The notes below the pieces were generated by a model. That model saw only the letters and a program-made list of their open reading frames with translations. It searched no databases and had not been told where the DNA came from. A stretch of DNA of 64,000 nt from JARYLZ01 sp964388275 (GTDB taxonomy: Bacteria; Bacteroidota; Ignavibacteria; SZUA-365): the NCBI GenBank assembly GCA_964388275.1, contig CAYLZD010000009.1, positions 62,001-126,000 of the forward strand. The letters run 5' to 3'. Positions 50,116 through 58,561 of the stretch are shown here, one piece after another (positions within the stretch are counted from its first letter, which is position 1; each line of letters starts with the position of its first letter). Both the position numbers and the translations under genes were made by a program.

Positions 50116-50394
50116 ATGCCCGACATACTCTGTTCACGTTGCGGACAGGAAAAAGAAGCGGTTTCGGATACGGCGTTTTATTCCGGAGAGACCGGCGCCC
50201 TGCTTAAATCAAATGCCTGCGCGGATTGCTGGGAGGAATGGCTCGGTATGCAGATAATGATCATCAACGAATACCGGCTCAATCTCGCGGATCCGAAAAG
50301 CGGAGACTTCCTGAACGAACAGGCGCTCGCTTTCTTCAAGATCGGGGATTCGGGACCGCCGGCTAAAGTCGACTATGTGCCTCCGGCTTCATGA
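50116..50394 (+). CDS. Fe(2+)-trafficking (YggX-like) protein with two CxxC motifs
   Basis: 92 residues. The helix-rich segment WEEWLGMQIMIINEYRLNLADP ... FLNEQALAFF aligns with the 'W..W...Q..liNE..Ln' core of YggX. In place of the single N-terminal Cys, it has CSRC (6-9) and CADC (35-38), enough for a small zinc ribbon. YggX proteins help iron delivery and protect iron-sulfur clusters from oxidation; the zinc site suggests a different metal or partner here. Divergent from glgA; the GH76-like gene follows after 24 bases. Confidence 0.7.
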   Translation: MPDILCSRCGQEKEAVSDTAFYSGETGALLKSNACADCWEEWLGMQIMIINEYRLNLADPKSGDFLNEQALAFFKIGDSGPPAKVDYVPPAS

Positions 50395-50418
50395 AGTCAC
50401 ACAACCGCAGCTGAAAAG

Positions 50419-51663
50419 ATGGCCCGCATAAGCAAAGCAAACGGCCCGGCCTCCACCGGCACATCAAAGTCGGCGCCGGGGATTTCCGGAATCACGCCGG
50501 CAGCGCGGTTTGCCGTCGCGGCGGGGCTCATACTCGTAGCCGCGGTCGCAGTTCTGTTTGCTGCAGGCCTGCCTCAACGCCTATTTCATGGCGATAGATC
50601 CGAAGCGGCTGACGCGCGCGCGACTCAGGCATATGTACCGACCGATCCCTGGCTTCAGCGCGCCTACCTCATCCGCCGGGTTTTTGAAAAGCAATACGTC
50701 TCCGGCTGGGAAGGCGCCAATGGAGCAATCGGAGACGCCTATCTCTTCGCCGTTACCGGCGATTCGGCGTTGTACCGCTTTCACATGCTGACTCACCCGC
50801 TCACCGAGCTGTTCAACGGAACCTGGGTCGATGATCGCGCGTGGAACGCCCTCGCGGAACTCATCTGGTGGGATTTCACGGGACGCAACAACCGTCTGCT
50901 GGTCGAAAGCGCCCGCCAGCGCTATATCTCAGCGAGAGAGGAAGGCCGCATGTCGAACCACGAGGGTTTCTGGAGCTGGTACAACTGGCCTCCCAAATCC
51001 AAGGTGCGTGAGCGCATTTTCACCAACAGCAACATGAATCAGATGGTGAACGTCGCCTGCCGCCTGTTCGAGGCCACCGGCGAGCGGCAATTCCTTGAAG
51101 ACGCCGTCAAGGTATGGAACGGAGACGGCGCACTGCCGGGCATCGAGAAAACTTGGTACAAGGGCGGCGGCGTATGGAAAGGCGAGGATGGCCTGGCGGC
51201 GTTCGGCAAACAGCTCCCCTGGGACGGCGTGGAGTATTGTTCCGTTGCGGCCTCGCTATACCGGGTCACGAAAGTCGCAAGGTACAAGGATATTATCGTC
51301 GCCACCGCGAAGCGCATAATGGACCCCGCAAGCGGCTGGGTGGATCCGGAGCACTATTATCAGATACGCATGGACGGAAACGGCGCTTTCGTGAACTATC
51401 TGCTCGACGCCTACGAGACGGCTCCCGCTGAACTGGCAGACATTCCGGGAAAAATCGAGCGCATGCTCGAACACGTGTGGACGAACAACAACGGCAAAGC
51501 CCGCGTCACTCTTCACAGAGAAGCAGACCACGGAATCCGGAACGGATGGAATCCCATGGGAGGAGAGGACGGGTACGGAGTCGACGGCATAGGCACCCTG
51601 CACGCGCAGTCACAGGCGTTGCGGGCCTTCGGGGTTTTCTGCTACCATCGGCTGAAGAAATGA
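50419..51663 (+). CDS. Membrane-anchored GH76-like (alpha-1,6-mannanase family) glycoside hydrolase
   Basis: 414 residues. Basic/Ser-rich N-terminus, one membrane helix (about 29-50), then an (alpha/alpha)6-type domain. The GH76 catalytic Asp pair is seen in TWVDDRAWNALAELIWW (Asp138, Asp139); other aromatic motifs (NHEGFWSWYNWPP, TNSNMNQMVNVACRLFEATG, GVEYCSVAASLYRV) match the substrate-binding helices of GH76 and related families. No T9SS signal, so it stays tethered to the inner membrane facing the periplasm. Probable endo-mannanase acting on its own or foreign glycans; GH88/GH105-like barrels are the alternative. Confidence 0.6.
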   Translation: MARISKANGPASTGTSKSAPGISGITPAARFAVAAGLILVAAVAVLFAAGLPQRLFHGDRSEAADARATQAYVPTDPWLQRAYLIRRVFEKQYVSGWEGANGAIGDAYLFAVTGDSALYRFHMLTHPLTELFNGTWVDDRAWNALAELIWWDFTGRNNRLLVESARQRYISAREEGRMSNHEGFWSWYNWPPKSKVRERIFTNSNMNQMVNVACRLFEATGERQFLEDAVKVWNGDGALPGIEKTWYKGGGVWKGEDGLAAFGKQLPWDGVEYCSVAASLYRVTKVARYKDIIVATAKRIMDPASGWVDPEHYYQIRMDGNGAFVNYLLDAYETAPAELADIPGKIERMLEHVWTNNNGKARVTLHREADHGIRNGWNPMGGEDGYGVDGIGTLHAQSQALRAFGVFCYHRLKK

Positions 51664-51675
51664 CGGGGGCCGCTT

Positions 51676-52431
51676 CTACATGCTCCTGATCGTCGCTTCG
51701 TAAGCCGTTTTCTCTATCATCGTCACCGTCTTTTCGTCTCCCGTCGCCGCCTGCATGATATGCATGGTGGTGGTCGCTTCATGCGTACGCCGCGTGAAGA
51801 AGCGGTCGGCGGCGGAAAATGACGCTGAACCGCGGGCCGTCATAACAGCGCCCTCGGCGCCAACGGGAAGCTGTTCGAGCCCGCCGTCGTCGCGCAGCGT
51901 GTACGCGATTTCCACAAATCCTTTCTCGTTCTCCGCAACGGACGTGACCGCCACCACGGGCTTGGCCTTGCGCTCGAGCGAATAATCAGTGATGAACAGC
52001 AGGGCGTCCAGTTGTGACATCAGCACGGCAGCGGCAAGCGCGTCGGGCACGGGTCCGTCATCGGATGATTGGCCCGATATGTCCGTTACCGTTCCCGCCG
52101 CAGTCACCATGAAACGGATTTCCCATTCGCGCCGGGCTTCGCTTAAAAGGCCGCTTTTCTCTTCGATGCGGCGCTGGCGATCCACGAACAGCGTCGCCGG
52201 CATTCCGGCTCTCCCAGACTCTCCGGTGACTATGCGAACGAGCTGTTCGCTCACCTGCGGGATCACTTCGCTGAAGCCGTCGTTGCCGCCGTAGGATCTT
52301 TTAATTACGACCGAATATTCGCGGCCTGGCAGCAGCATCGCTTTCGCGTCCGTCGTCTGCGCGTATAGGACCGGGCAAAGAAGAACCGAGGCGATGACGG
52401 TGCATAACAATTGTCGTACTGTGTTTTTCAT
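51676..52431 (-). CDS. Secreted protein of unknown function
   Basis: 251 residues from the ATG at 52431, which gives a clean signal peptide (LLCTVIASVLLCPVLYAQ); an ATG 45 bases earlier is less likely. The rest is one beta-rich domain opening with LLPGREYSVVIKRSYGG and containing FVEIAYTLRDDG. The lay-out recalls the DUF6263-like lipoprotein at 20548 (early 'G..y...i' strand, a late sign-change to charged strands), but I cannot claim homology. Ends 13 bases from the convergent GH76-like gene. Confidence 0.6.
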   Translation of the reverse strand: MKNTVRQLLCTVIASVLLCPVLYAQTTDAKAMLLPGREYSVVIKRSYGGNDGFSEVIPQVSEQLVRIVTGESGRAGMPATLFVDRQRRIEEKSGLLSEARREWEIRFMVTAAGTVTDISGQSSDDGPVPDALAAAVLMSQLDALLFITDYSLERKAKPVVAVTSVAENEKGFVEIAYTLRDDGGLEQLPVGAEGAVMTARGSASFSAADRFFTRRTHEATTTMHIMQAATGDEKTVTMIEKTAYEATIRSM

Positions 52432-52632
52432 GACTTTCAGGATCCTGTTCCATAAAAGATCAAGTAGAATACGCAATAGATGCTTTCCGTGAAAGTCTGA
52501 AAACCGGAACGCTCCGGCGCCGCCTCTCCGGACGAATCGAGCGCGCCTGGGCCTTAGGACGGTGATGCCACCTTACTTGAAAAACTCATACATTGTTTAA
52601 ATTTCGGACAACTGACATCCCGGGAATGAAAG

Positions 52633-54033
52633 ATGGAACGGAAACATTATGACGTACTGGTGATCGGCAGCGGACCCGGCGGCGAAGGCGCCGCGATAAA
52701 CACAGCCAAGGCGGGAAAGAGCGTGGCAATCGTAGAGCGTTACGTGGAAGTCGGCGGCGGTTGCACGCATTGGGGCACCATCCCGAGCAAAAAGCTCATT
52801 CATGTGGCGCAGCGGTATGCCGCGTTGCGCCGGAATCCGCTGTTCGAGCGCTGCTCCCAGGGCGTGAAGGTCCGCTTCGCCGACATCCTGCAGGCCGTTC
52901 AAGAATCCGTCGAAAGTCAGGCCAAGGAAAGGCGGGGCTTCTACGACCGCAATGACGTGGCCGTGATACAGGGTTCAGCGCGTTTTATCGATCCGCACGC
53001 CGTGGAAGTCGAAAACACGGAGGGCGTTACCCGCGCTTACTCGGCGGATTCTTTCGTGATCGCGGTAGGATCCCATCCCTACCGGCCGCCCGACGTGGAT
53101 TTCTCACATCCCAGGGTTCTAGACAGCGATACGGTGCTTCGCATGCGGGAGTTGCCGGTTTCGATGTCCATATACGGCGCCGGCGTTGTGGGCTGCGAAT
53201 ACGCATCCGCGTTCCGTGGGCTCGGAGTTAAAATAAATCTTATCAACGTTCGCGGGCGGCTCCTCGAATTTCTCGATGACGAGATCAGCGACGCTTTGAG
53301 TTATCACCTCCGCGATCAGGGCGTGCTCATCAGGCACAACGAGGAATACGAAAGCGTGGAAGCTCAGGACGACGGCGTCATCCTGCACCTGAAAACCGGG
53401 AAGAAAATCAAGACCGACGTTCTGCTTTGGGCGAACGGGCGCACAGGGAACTCGGCTGGACTGGGTCTCGACGCCATCGGCATCGGGACGGATCACAGGG
53501 GAAACATCGGCGTGAACGCGAACTACCAGACGGCGCACCCGCATATACACGCGGTCGGCGACATAGTGGGCTTCCCCAATCTCGCCGGCGCCGCTTACGA
53601 CCAGGGGCGTTTCGCGGGCACTCATATCACCGAAGGATACTGCGACGCGCGACTCGTGCAGAACATCCCGACGGGCATTTATACGACGCCCGAGATCAGC
53701 ACTATCGGCAAAACGGAGCGCGAGCTCACCGCGGATAAAGTGCCTTACGAAGTGGGGCATGCCTTCTTCCGCAACCTCGCGCGCGCGCAGATAACGGGCC
53801 GCACCGTCGGCATGCTGAAGATCCTCTTCCACCGCGAAACCCTCGCCATACTCGGCATACATTGCTTCGGATACGAGGCGGCCGAGATACTGCACATCGG
53901 CCAGGCGATCATGTCACAGGAAGGCGAAGGCAACACCCTCCGTTACTTCACCAACACCACGTTCAACTACCCGACCATGGCCGAAGCATACCGAGTGGCG
54001 GCGCTGAACGGCATGAACAGGCTCTTTGAATGA
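52633..54033 (+). CDS. sthA: Soluble pyridine nucleotide transhydrogenase
   Basis: 466 residues. FAD-binding GSGPGGEG (12-19), then GGGCTHWGTIPSK, where only the first redox Cys (44) is present and the second is Thr49: this is the mark of SthA/UdhA within the flavoprotein disulfide reductase family. NAD(P)-binding IYGAGVVGCEYAS, a second FAD motif AVGDIVGFPNLA, and the C-terminal dimer domain with TTFNYPTMAEAYRVAALNG. Balances NADH and NADPH in the cytoplasm. Confidence 0.94.
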   Translation: MERKHYDVLVIGSGPGGEGAAINTAKAGKSVAIVERYVEVGGGCTHWGTIPSKKLIHVAQRYAALRRNPLFERCSQGVKVRFADILQAVQESVESQAKERRGFYDRNDVAVIQGSARFIDPHAVEVENTEGVTRAYSADSFVIAVGSHPYRPPDVDFSHPRVLDSDTVLRMRELPVSMSIYGAGVVGCEYASAFRGLGVKINLINVRGRLLEFLDDEISDALSYHLRDQGVLIRHNEEYESVEAQDDGVILHLKTGKKIKTDVLLWANGRTGNSAGLGLDAIGIGTDHRGNIGVNANYQTAHPHIHAVGDIVGFPNLAGAAYDQGRFAGTHITEGYCDARLVQNIPTGIYTTPEISTIGKTERELTADKVPYEVGHAFFRNLARAQITGRTVGMLKILFHRETLAILGIHCFGYEAAEILHIGQAIMSQEGEGNTLRYFTNTTFNYPTMAEAYRVAALNGMNRLFE

Positions 54034-54045
54034 TGAGTGATGAAT
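54029..54045 (-). repeat. ATTCATC-type short repeat (inverted copy) at the end of sthA
   Basis: The reverse complement reads ATTCATCACTCATCATT, the same heptad-like pattern as at 54430 and 55983. It covers the sthA stop codon. Confidence 0.5.
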
Positions 54046-54057
54046 ACAGGAGCTTTG

Positions 54058-54410
54058 ATGCGGAATATACCTGATCGCGCGAAGTGTTTCTCGATTAGAA
54101 TAATCCGTTTGTATTCGGCGTTGCCGAAAGACGAGGCGTGTTCGATTATAGCTTCGCAACTATTGAAATCGGGCACCTCGGTGGGCGCTCACGTACATGA
54201 AGGTCGCAGGAGCCGTTCCACCGCGGAAATGATAAGCAAAACAGAGTCGCCTTGCAGGAGCTCGATGAAACCTTATATTGGCTCGACCTGCTCCCGGAGG
54301 CGAGCTGTGTTGAAATACATCGCTTGACCGAGCTTAAATCCGAAGCCGAAGAACTTATTTCCATACTCGTCACCAGCGTCAAAACCCTGAAAAAGCGCCG
54401 AACGTCCTAG
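54058..54410 (+). pseudogene. Four-helix-bundle protein (S23 / IVS-encoded family), frameshifted
   Basis: From the ATG at 54058 (AGGAG five bases upstream) the frame gives RIIRLYSALPKDEACS ... SGTSVGAHVHEGRRSRS ... AEMISK, the conserved N-terminal half of the four-helix-bundle family. After a run of four A near 54236 the family continues in another frame: VALQELDETLYWLDLLPEAS ... ILVTSVKTLKK, ending at TAG 54410. One extra A in the run would restore a full protein of about 118 residues, close to the usual length. Either a recent pseudogene or an assembly error. Family members are often mobile, also within 23S rRNA inserts. Function unclear. Confidence 0.8.
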
Positions 54411-54429
54411 CAAGCATCTTAAACTGACG

Positions 54430-54459
54430 ATCATTCATCATTCAGCATTCATCATTCCC
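54430..54459 (+). repeat. ATTCATC-type short repeat before glyS
   Basis: ATCATTCATCATTCAGCATTCATCATTCCC, a run of the words ATTCATC and ATC. It ends four bases before the glyS start codon and so replaces the Shine-Dalgarno site of that gene. Confidence 0.6.
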
Positions 54460-54463
54460 AGCA

Positions 54464-55960
54464 ATGCCCCCTTCATCCACACCTCTCGATACATTAGTCT
54501 CCCTCGCCAAGCGGCGCGGCTTCATCTTCCAATCGTCGGAAATTTACGGCGGTCTCAACGGCTGCTGGGACTATGGGCCTCTGGGCGTCGAGTTGCTGCG
54601 CAACGTCAAGGAGGCCTGGTGGAAAGCCATGACTTACCGCGACGACGTCGAGGGTCTCGACGCCGCCATACTCATGCATCCGCGCGTGTGGGAGGCGTCC
54701 GGACACGTGGAGAACTTCACGGATCCCATGGTGGATTGCCGCGAGTGTAAGAGCCGCTACCGGCTGGACGTGCTGTATGAATCGTACAATGAGAAGCGGA
54801 GGAAGAAGATCGCGGAGGCGTACGGAGAATATTTGAAAGGGGAACGGGGAACGGGAAACGGGGAAGGGGAAGGGGAAATGCCGACGCGGGAGGAACTCAT
54901 GGCCGCGGCGGGGGAGGCCCTGGCCGACGATCCGGCCGTGTTCGAGCTGATGAACTCGAAGGAACTGCTCGCCTGCCCCAACTGCGGCCGTGCGGGGACT
55001 TTCACTATCCCCCGCACGTTCAACCTGATGTTCAAGACATTCATCGGTCCCGTGGAGGATTCGAGCGCGGTGGTGTACTTGCGTCCGGAAACCGCGCAGG
55101 GCATTTTCGTGAATTTCTCCAACGTGTCGCAGGCCATGCGGCAGAAAGTGCCTTTCGGCATAGCCCAGGTCGGCAAGGCCTTCCGAAACGAGATCAACAC
55201 GAAGAACTTCCTCTTCCGCACGCGCGAGTTCGAGCAGATGGAAATGCAGTTCTTCGTCAAGCCCGGCACGGACATGGAATGGTACGAGCGCTGGCGCGAA
55301 GAGCGCATGAACTGGTTCAAGGAACACGGCATGAGACCGGAGAAACTGCGCTTTCACCCGCACGCTCCGGAAAAACTCGCTCATTACGCGCGCGCCGCCG
55401 TCGACATCGAGTACGAGTTTCCTTTCGGGTGGGGCGAGATAGAAGGGATACACAACCGCGGCGACTACGACCTTTCCCGACACATGGAGTTTTCAGGCAA
55501 GGGGCTGGAGTATTATGACGACGGGACCAAGGAGAAGTACGTCCCCTTCGTGATCGAAACATCAGCCGGGGCGAGCCGTTCGCTAATGGCATTTCTGATG
55601 GACGCCTACGCCGAGGAACAGCTGGAAAAGGAAACCCGGATCGTTCTGCGCTTCCACCCGAAGCTTGCGCCATACAAGGCCGCCGTGCTCCCGCTTGTCA
55701 ACCGCGAGGGCATGGATGAGATCGGAAGAAAACTGTACAGGGATCTGCAGAGGGAATTCCCCGTATTCTACGACGACAGCGGTTCCATAGGCCGCCGCTA
55801 CCGCCGGCAGGACGAGATCGGCACCCCCTACGGCCTCACGGTGGATTCGCAGACGCTCGAGGACCGCTCCGTCACCGTGCGCGACCGGGACACGATGCTG
55901 CAGGAACGCATCGGAATTGATTCAGCGGCGCTGTATTTACACGAGAAATTGCGGGTGTAG
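54464..55960 (+). CDS. glyS: Glycyl-tRNA synthetase, alpha2 type
   Basis: 498 residues, single-chain dimeric type (GlyQS). Class II core: GGLNGCWDYGPLGVELL, motif 2 region VGKAFRNEINTKNFLFRTREFEQMEMQFF, motif 3 SAGASRSLMAFLMDAY, and the C-terminal anticodon-binding domain (APYKAAVLPLV). A zinc-like site is formed by CREC (about 93) and CPNCG (about 168). Between them the chain is interrupted by a Gly/Glu stretch (ERGTGNGEGEGEM) coded by a G/A repeat at 54839-54880. No Shine-Dalgarno site; the start follows an ATTCATC repeat. Charges tRNA-Gly. Confidence 0.95.
   Translation: MPPSSTPLDTLVSLAKRRGFIFQSSEIYGGLNGCWDYGPLGVELLRNVKEAWWKAMTYRDDVEGLDAAILMHPRVWEASGHVENFTDPMVDCRECKSRYRLDVLYESYNEKRRKKIAEAYGEYLKGERGTGNGEGEGEMPTREELMAAAGEALADDPAVFELMNSKELLACPNCGRAGTFTIPRTFNLMFKTFIGPVEDSSAVVYLRPETAQGIFVNFSNVSQAMRQKVPFGIAQVGKAFRNEINTKNFLFRTREFEQMEMQFFVKPGTDMEWYERWREERMNWFKEHGMRPEKLRFHPHAPEKLAHYARAAVDIEYEFPFGWGEIEGIHNRGDYDLSRHMEFSGKGLEYYDDGTKEKYVPFVIETSAGASRSLMAFLMDAYAEEQLEKETRIVLRFHPKLAPYKAAVLPLVNREGMDEIGRKLYRDLQREFPVFYDDSGSIGRRYRRQDEIGTPYGLTVDSQTLEDRSVTVRDRDTMLQERIGIDSAALYLHEKLRV
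54839..54880 (+). repeat. GGGGAA-type low-complexity insert inside glyS
   Basis: Repeated words GGGGAAC, GGGAAAC, GGGGAAG, 42 bases long, all in frame and coding Gly, Glu, Arg, Thr and Asn. The same style of sequence (GAAAGGGGAAAGGGTAAA) follows the glyS stop codon at 55960-55980, so it looks like an expansion or insertion of an intergenic repeat. Confidence 0.6.
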
Positions 55961-55982
55961 GAAAGGGGAAAGGGTAAATCCG

Positions 55983-56010
55983 CATTCATCATTCATCGCT
56001 CATCATTCCC
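55983..56010 (+). repeat. ATTCATC-type short repeat after glyS
   Basis: CATTCATCATTCATCGCTCATCATTCCC, nearly the same as the copy at 54430. It overlaps the end of the small membrane-protein gene on the other strand. Confidence 0.55.
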
Positions 56011-56314
56011 TATTCCTCCCCAGCCTCCGCTCTATCGAATCGATCACCGTCCGGGCGAGCTCGGAGGTTTCAGGATTTTCGGCCGCAATGACTCGGGCTC
56101 TTTCGATGCGCTTCCGAGCCAAGAGACGAGAGAACGGGAGTTCCAGATTCATCGGCTCGTCCAGATAAAAGCGGAGTTCATGCTCCGGTGTTTCATAATG
56201 CTCCGTCACATCGGGCGCTGGCGCGCTCTTCCCCGTGCTGAAAAACGTCCATCCGAGCACGACCAGCGACACCAGGCCTGTGATGATGAAGAGTAATTTC
56301 ATGCTGCGCGACAT
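56003..56314 (-). CDS. Small single-pass membrane protein of unknown function
   Basis: 103 residues from the ATG at 56314, chosen because AAGGAG lies seven bases upstream. One membrane helix (about 6-25, LLFIITGLVSLVVLGWTFF), then a short periplasmic or cytoplasmic helical tail with many Arg and Glu. The tail has a PEHELRFYLDEPMNLELPFS stretch. No family recognised. The gene is bordered by a short repeat on the left and by a terminator hairpin of the next gene on the right. Confidence 0.55.
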   Translation of the reverse strand: MSRSMKLLFIITGLVSLVVLGWTFFSTGKSAPAPDVTEHYETPEHELRFYLDEPMNLELPFSRLLARKRIERARVIAAENPETSELARTVIDSIERRLGRNRE

Positions 56315-56403
56315 CGGGATACTCCTTGCTGCGTTCATGCGTCCGCTCGGCGTTCGGCGGCCGCCGCACAGCGAATCTACGGTTTTCGCGGATTCCGTAC
56401 GCC

Positions 56404-56443
56404 GAAAAAAAGCGGGACCGCCCGCCTCCCGGCCGCGGTCCCG
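56404..56443 (-). terminator. Terminator of the 5'-nucleotidase gene
   Basis: Nine-bp stem (56413-56421 with 56435-56443, loop of 13) followed on the minus strand by GCTTTTTTT. Good intrinsic terminator. Confidence 0.88.
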
Positions 56444-56469
56444 GCATTTATTCCGTCTTCGCGAGCTCT

Positions 56470-58353
56470 CTATTTCGCCAGCACCATCGCTTTCTGCTCC
56501 ATCCGGCCGTTTGCATTCAGCACCGCACGGTACACGCCGGACGGCAATCCCATCGCGTCGAACATCATCGTATGGCGGCCGGCAGACAGCGGACCGTCAT
56601 TCAGCACGGCGACCTCGCGTCCCGCGGCGTCATAGACATGAAGCATCACATGGCAGTCCTCTGCCAGCGAAAAGGAGACGTTCGTGTGAGGATGGAACGG
56701 ATTGGGAAAGGCCCCATCCAGCGAGAGCCCAGCCGGGACCGTTCCGGCGCTTTCCTTGGGCGCTCCGTCGCCCTGTCTCACGATCCGTCCGCCCTTCCCT
56801 GGAGCAACGACGCCCAGACCGGCTATGTATCGAGCCGTCACCTCGAACTCCGTCAGGCCTGTATATACCGTCAGATCCGTGAAGGGGATTCCCATGGCGG
56901 ACAATATCATCGGAACAAACTCGTTCGCTGCAACAGTATACATTCGGTCCGGCTCCAAAGCCTTGTTGGCGACAACCACTTTGGTCACACGCTTCGTCGG
57001 CGGATTCGAAAGACTGAACCAGTATTTCATTCCCGAAACCTGAATGAAGAATTCGTCGTCCCACTCGGCTTCGGCAAGGCCGAGTTCGAGTCCGGCCCAT
57101 AACGCCGCTCCGGACATCCTGAAAGTCGCCATCCGGAAGCCGAGTCCGTTGTCCGTATTGAAACCGTAACCGAGCATGCGGAACACATCCGCCGATACGA
57201 GAGGTCCGGCGTACAGCGGCTGCGCAAGCGATCCGCCGGCGCATATGGCTATGTCGGTGCACATGGCGTCGCGGAATGCGTCGGTCACCAGATTGCCGGC
57301 AGGCGTGTCATGCGTGCCGGGCCGCGAAGACGGTATTGCCAGTTCCTCGACCGGATGCGGCGCCGAAGCGATTTGTTGTGTGTATACGGGTCCATACACT
57401 GCTTCGATATCGGCGATCATCCCGTCCACAACTGCCTTTACGGGCGGGTATTCGGGTATGCCGGCGTTGATCGGAAGCAGCGCAAAATCCATGTATGAGA
57501 CCATCCCGTTCGTTACGGAAAAACGCAGCTTGCCCAGAGACTTGTAAAATGGATCCGCTTGGACGACAGGAGTAGGGTTGCCCAGCGCATCGATGATGAT
57601 CTCGGGCACAACCGTGGGCGTGTGGTCATGTCCTCCTATCACAGCATCTATCCCGGGTACCGCGTATGCCAATTGCCGGTCGCCGCGGAGTCCGAGGTGC
57701 GAAAGCAGGATTATGAGTTTGCATCCATCGGCCTTCAGCGCTGCCGCCGTGTTCTGCGCTATCGCGAGCACGTCGTCGTCGACAATCACCGGGGAAGGAT
57801 TCGAGGTCAGGTTGGCCGAAGGAGTCGTCAAGCCGAAAATGCCGATTTTTACTCCGCCGACAACGCGTGTTATTGACGGAAAGATGAAGTTCGACAAAGC
57901 TGCAACGGATGGATCCGAGAGATCGAGATTGGCGGACAGAAGCGGGAAAGCGCCGCTCTGGAATGCATAAGACAGTGCGCCGAGAAGAGGCACGGGTCCG
58001 AGATCGAATTCATGGTTGCCCACGGTCATGGCGTCCACTCCGATGGCCTGCAGCAAACCGAGTTCGCCCGCGCCGTAGGTTCTGTTGAAGAAAATATCGC
58101 CGATGAAGGAGTCGCCCGCATGCAGCGTCAGCACATTATCCTCTGCCGCCTTGATCGAACCGATCAGTGTCGCGGCGCGCGCTATGCCGCCTTGTGTGCC
58201 CTGAAGGTTTGCGCCGCGTGGTCCGATAGGCGCAAGGTTGGAGTGCGTGTCGTTGAGATGAAGAATCGTGATGATCGCGTCCTGCGCGGAGACGCTTCCA
58301 AGCGCTGCCAGCAGCAGAGTAGCAGCGAGCACAATACGGCGTAGATTTTTCAT
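56470..58353 (-). CDS. Secreted 5'-nucleotidase (UshA family) with T9SS sorting domain
   Basis: 627 residues. Signal peptide 1-23. Metallophosphatase domain: LHLNDTHSN (metal ligands Asp35, His37), LHAGDSFIGD, TVGNHEFD, LLSHLG and GGHDHTP. A 5'-nucleotidase C-terminal domain (about 320-530, GNLVTDAFRDAM) binds the nucleotide. A type A T9SS domain closes the protein (LDGAFPNPFHPHTNVSFSL ... MEQKAMVLAK). AAGGAG lies six bases before the ATG. Predicted to be exported to the surface and to release phosphate from external nucleotides or sugar nucleotides. Diverges from fetA. Confidence 0.93.
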   Translation of the reverse strand: MKNLRRIVLAATLLLAALGSVSAQDAIITILHLNDTHSNLAPIGPRGANLQGTQGGIARAATLIGSIKAAEDNVLTLHAGDSFIGDIFFNRTYGAGELGLLQAIGVDAMTVGNHEFDLGPVPLLGALSYAFQSGAFPLLSANLDLSDPSVAALSNFIFPSITRVVGGVKIGIFGLTTPSANLTSNPSPVIVDDDVLAIAQNTAAALKADGCKLIILLSHLGLRGDRQLAYAVPGIDAVIGGHDHTPTVVPEIIIDALGNPTPVVQADPFYKSLGKLRFSVTNGMVSYMDFALLPINAGIPEYPPVKAVVDGMIADIEAVYGPVYTQQIASAPHPVEELAIPSSRPGTHDTPAGNLVTDAFRDAMCTDIAICAGGSLAQPLYAGPLVSADVFRMLGYGFNTDNGLGFRMATFRMSGAALWAGLELGLAEAEWDDEFFIQVSGMKYWFSLSNPPTKRVTKVVVANKALEPDRMYTVAANEFVPMILSAMGIPFTDLTVYTGLTEFEVTARYIAGLGVVAPGKGGRIVRQGDGAPKESAGTVPAGLSLDGAFPNPFHPHTNVSFSLAEDCHVMLHVYDAAGREVAVLNDGPLSAGRHTMMFDAMGLPSGVYRAVLNANGRMEQKAMVLAK

Positions 58354-58561
58354 GTTTGTCTCCTTTCTGTTGGTTAATGGTGTGGAAAAGTCGGGGAATC
58401 GCGGGAAATCAAGACGGACACTGTTTCTGTGCTAAACTATTCGAAGCGTGGAAGCTCGATGTCATGGACATGTCACATACAGGTCAAGTTTCATGCGGCT
58501 GTCGGGATCGGATTGCGTACGGCGAGGATTCTCCGGAAATTGCGCTCGATCCGCCGAAGAG

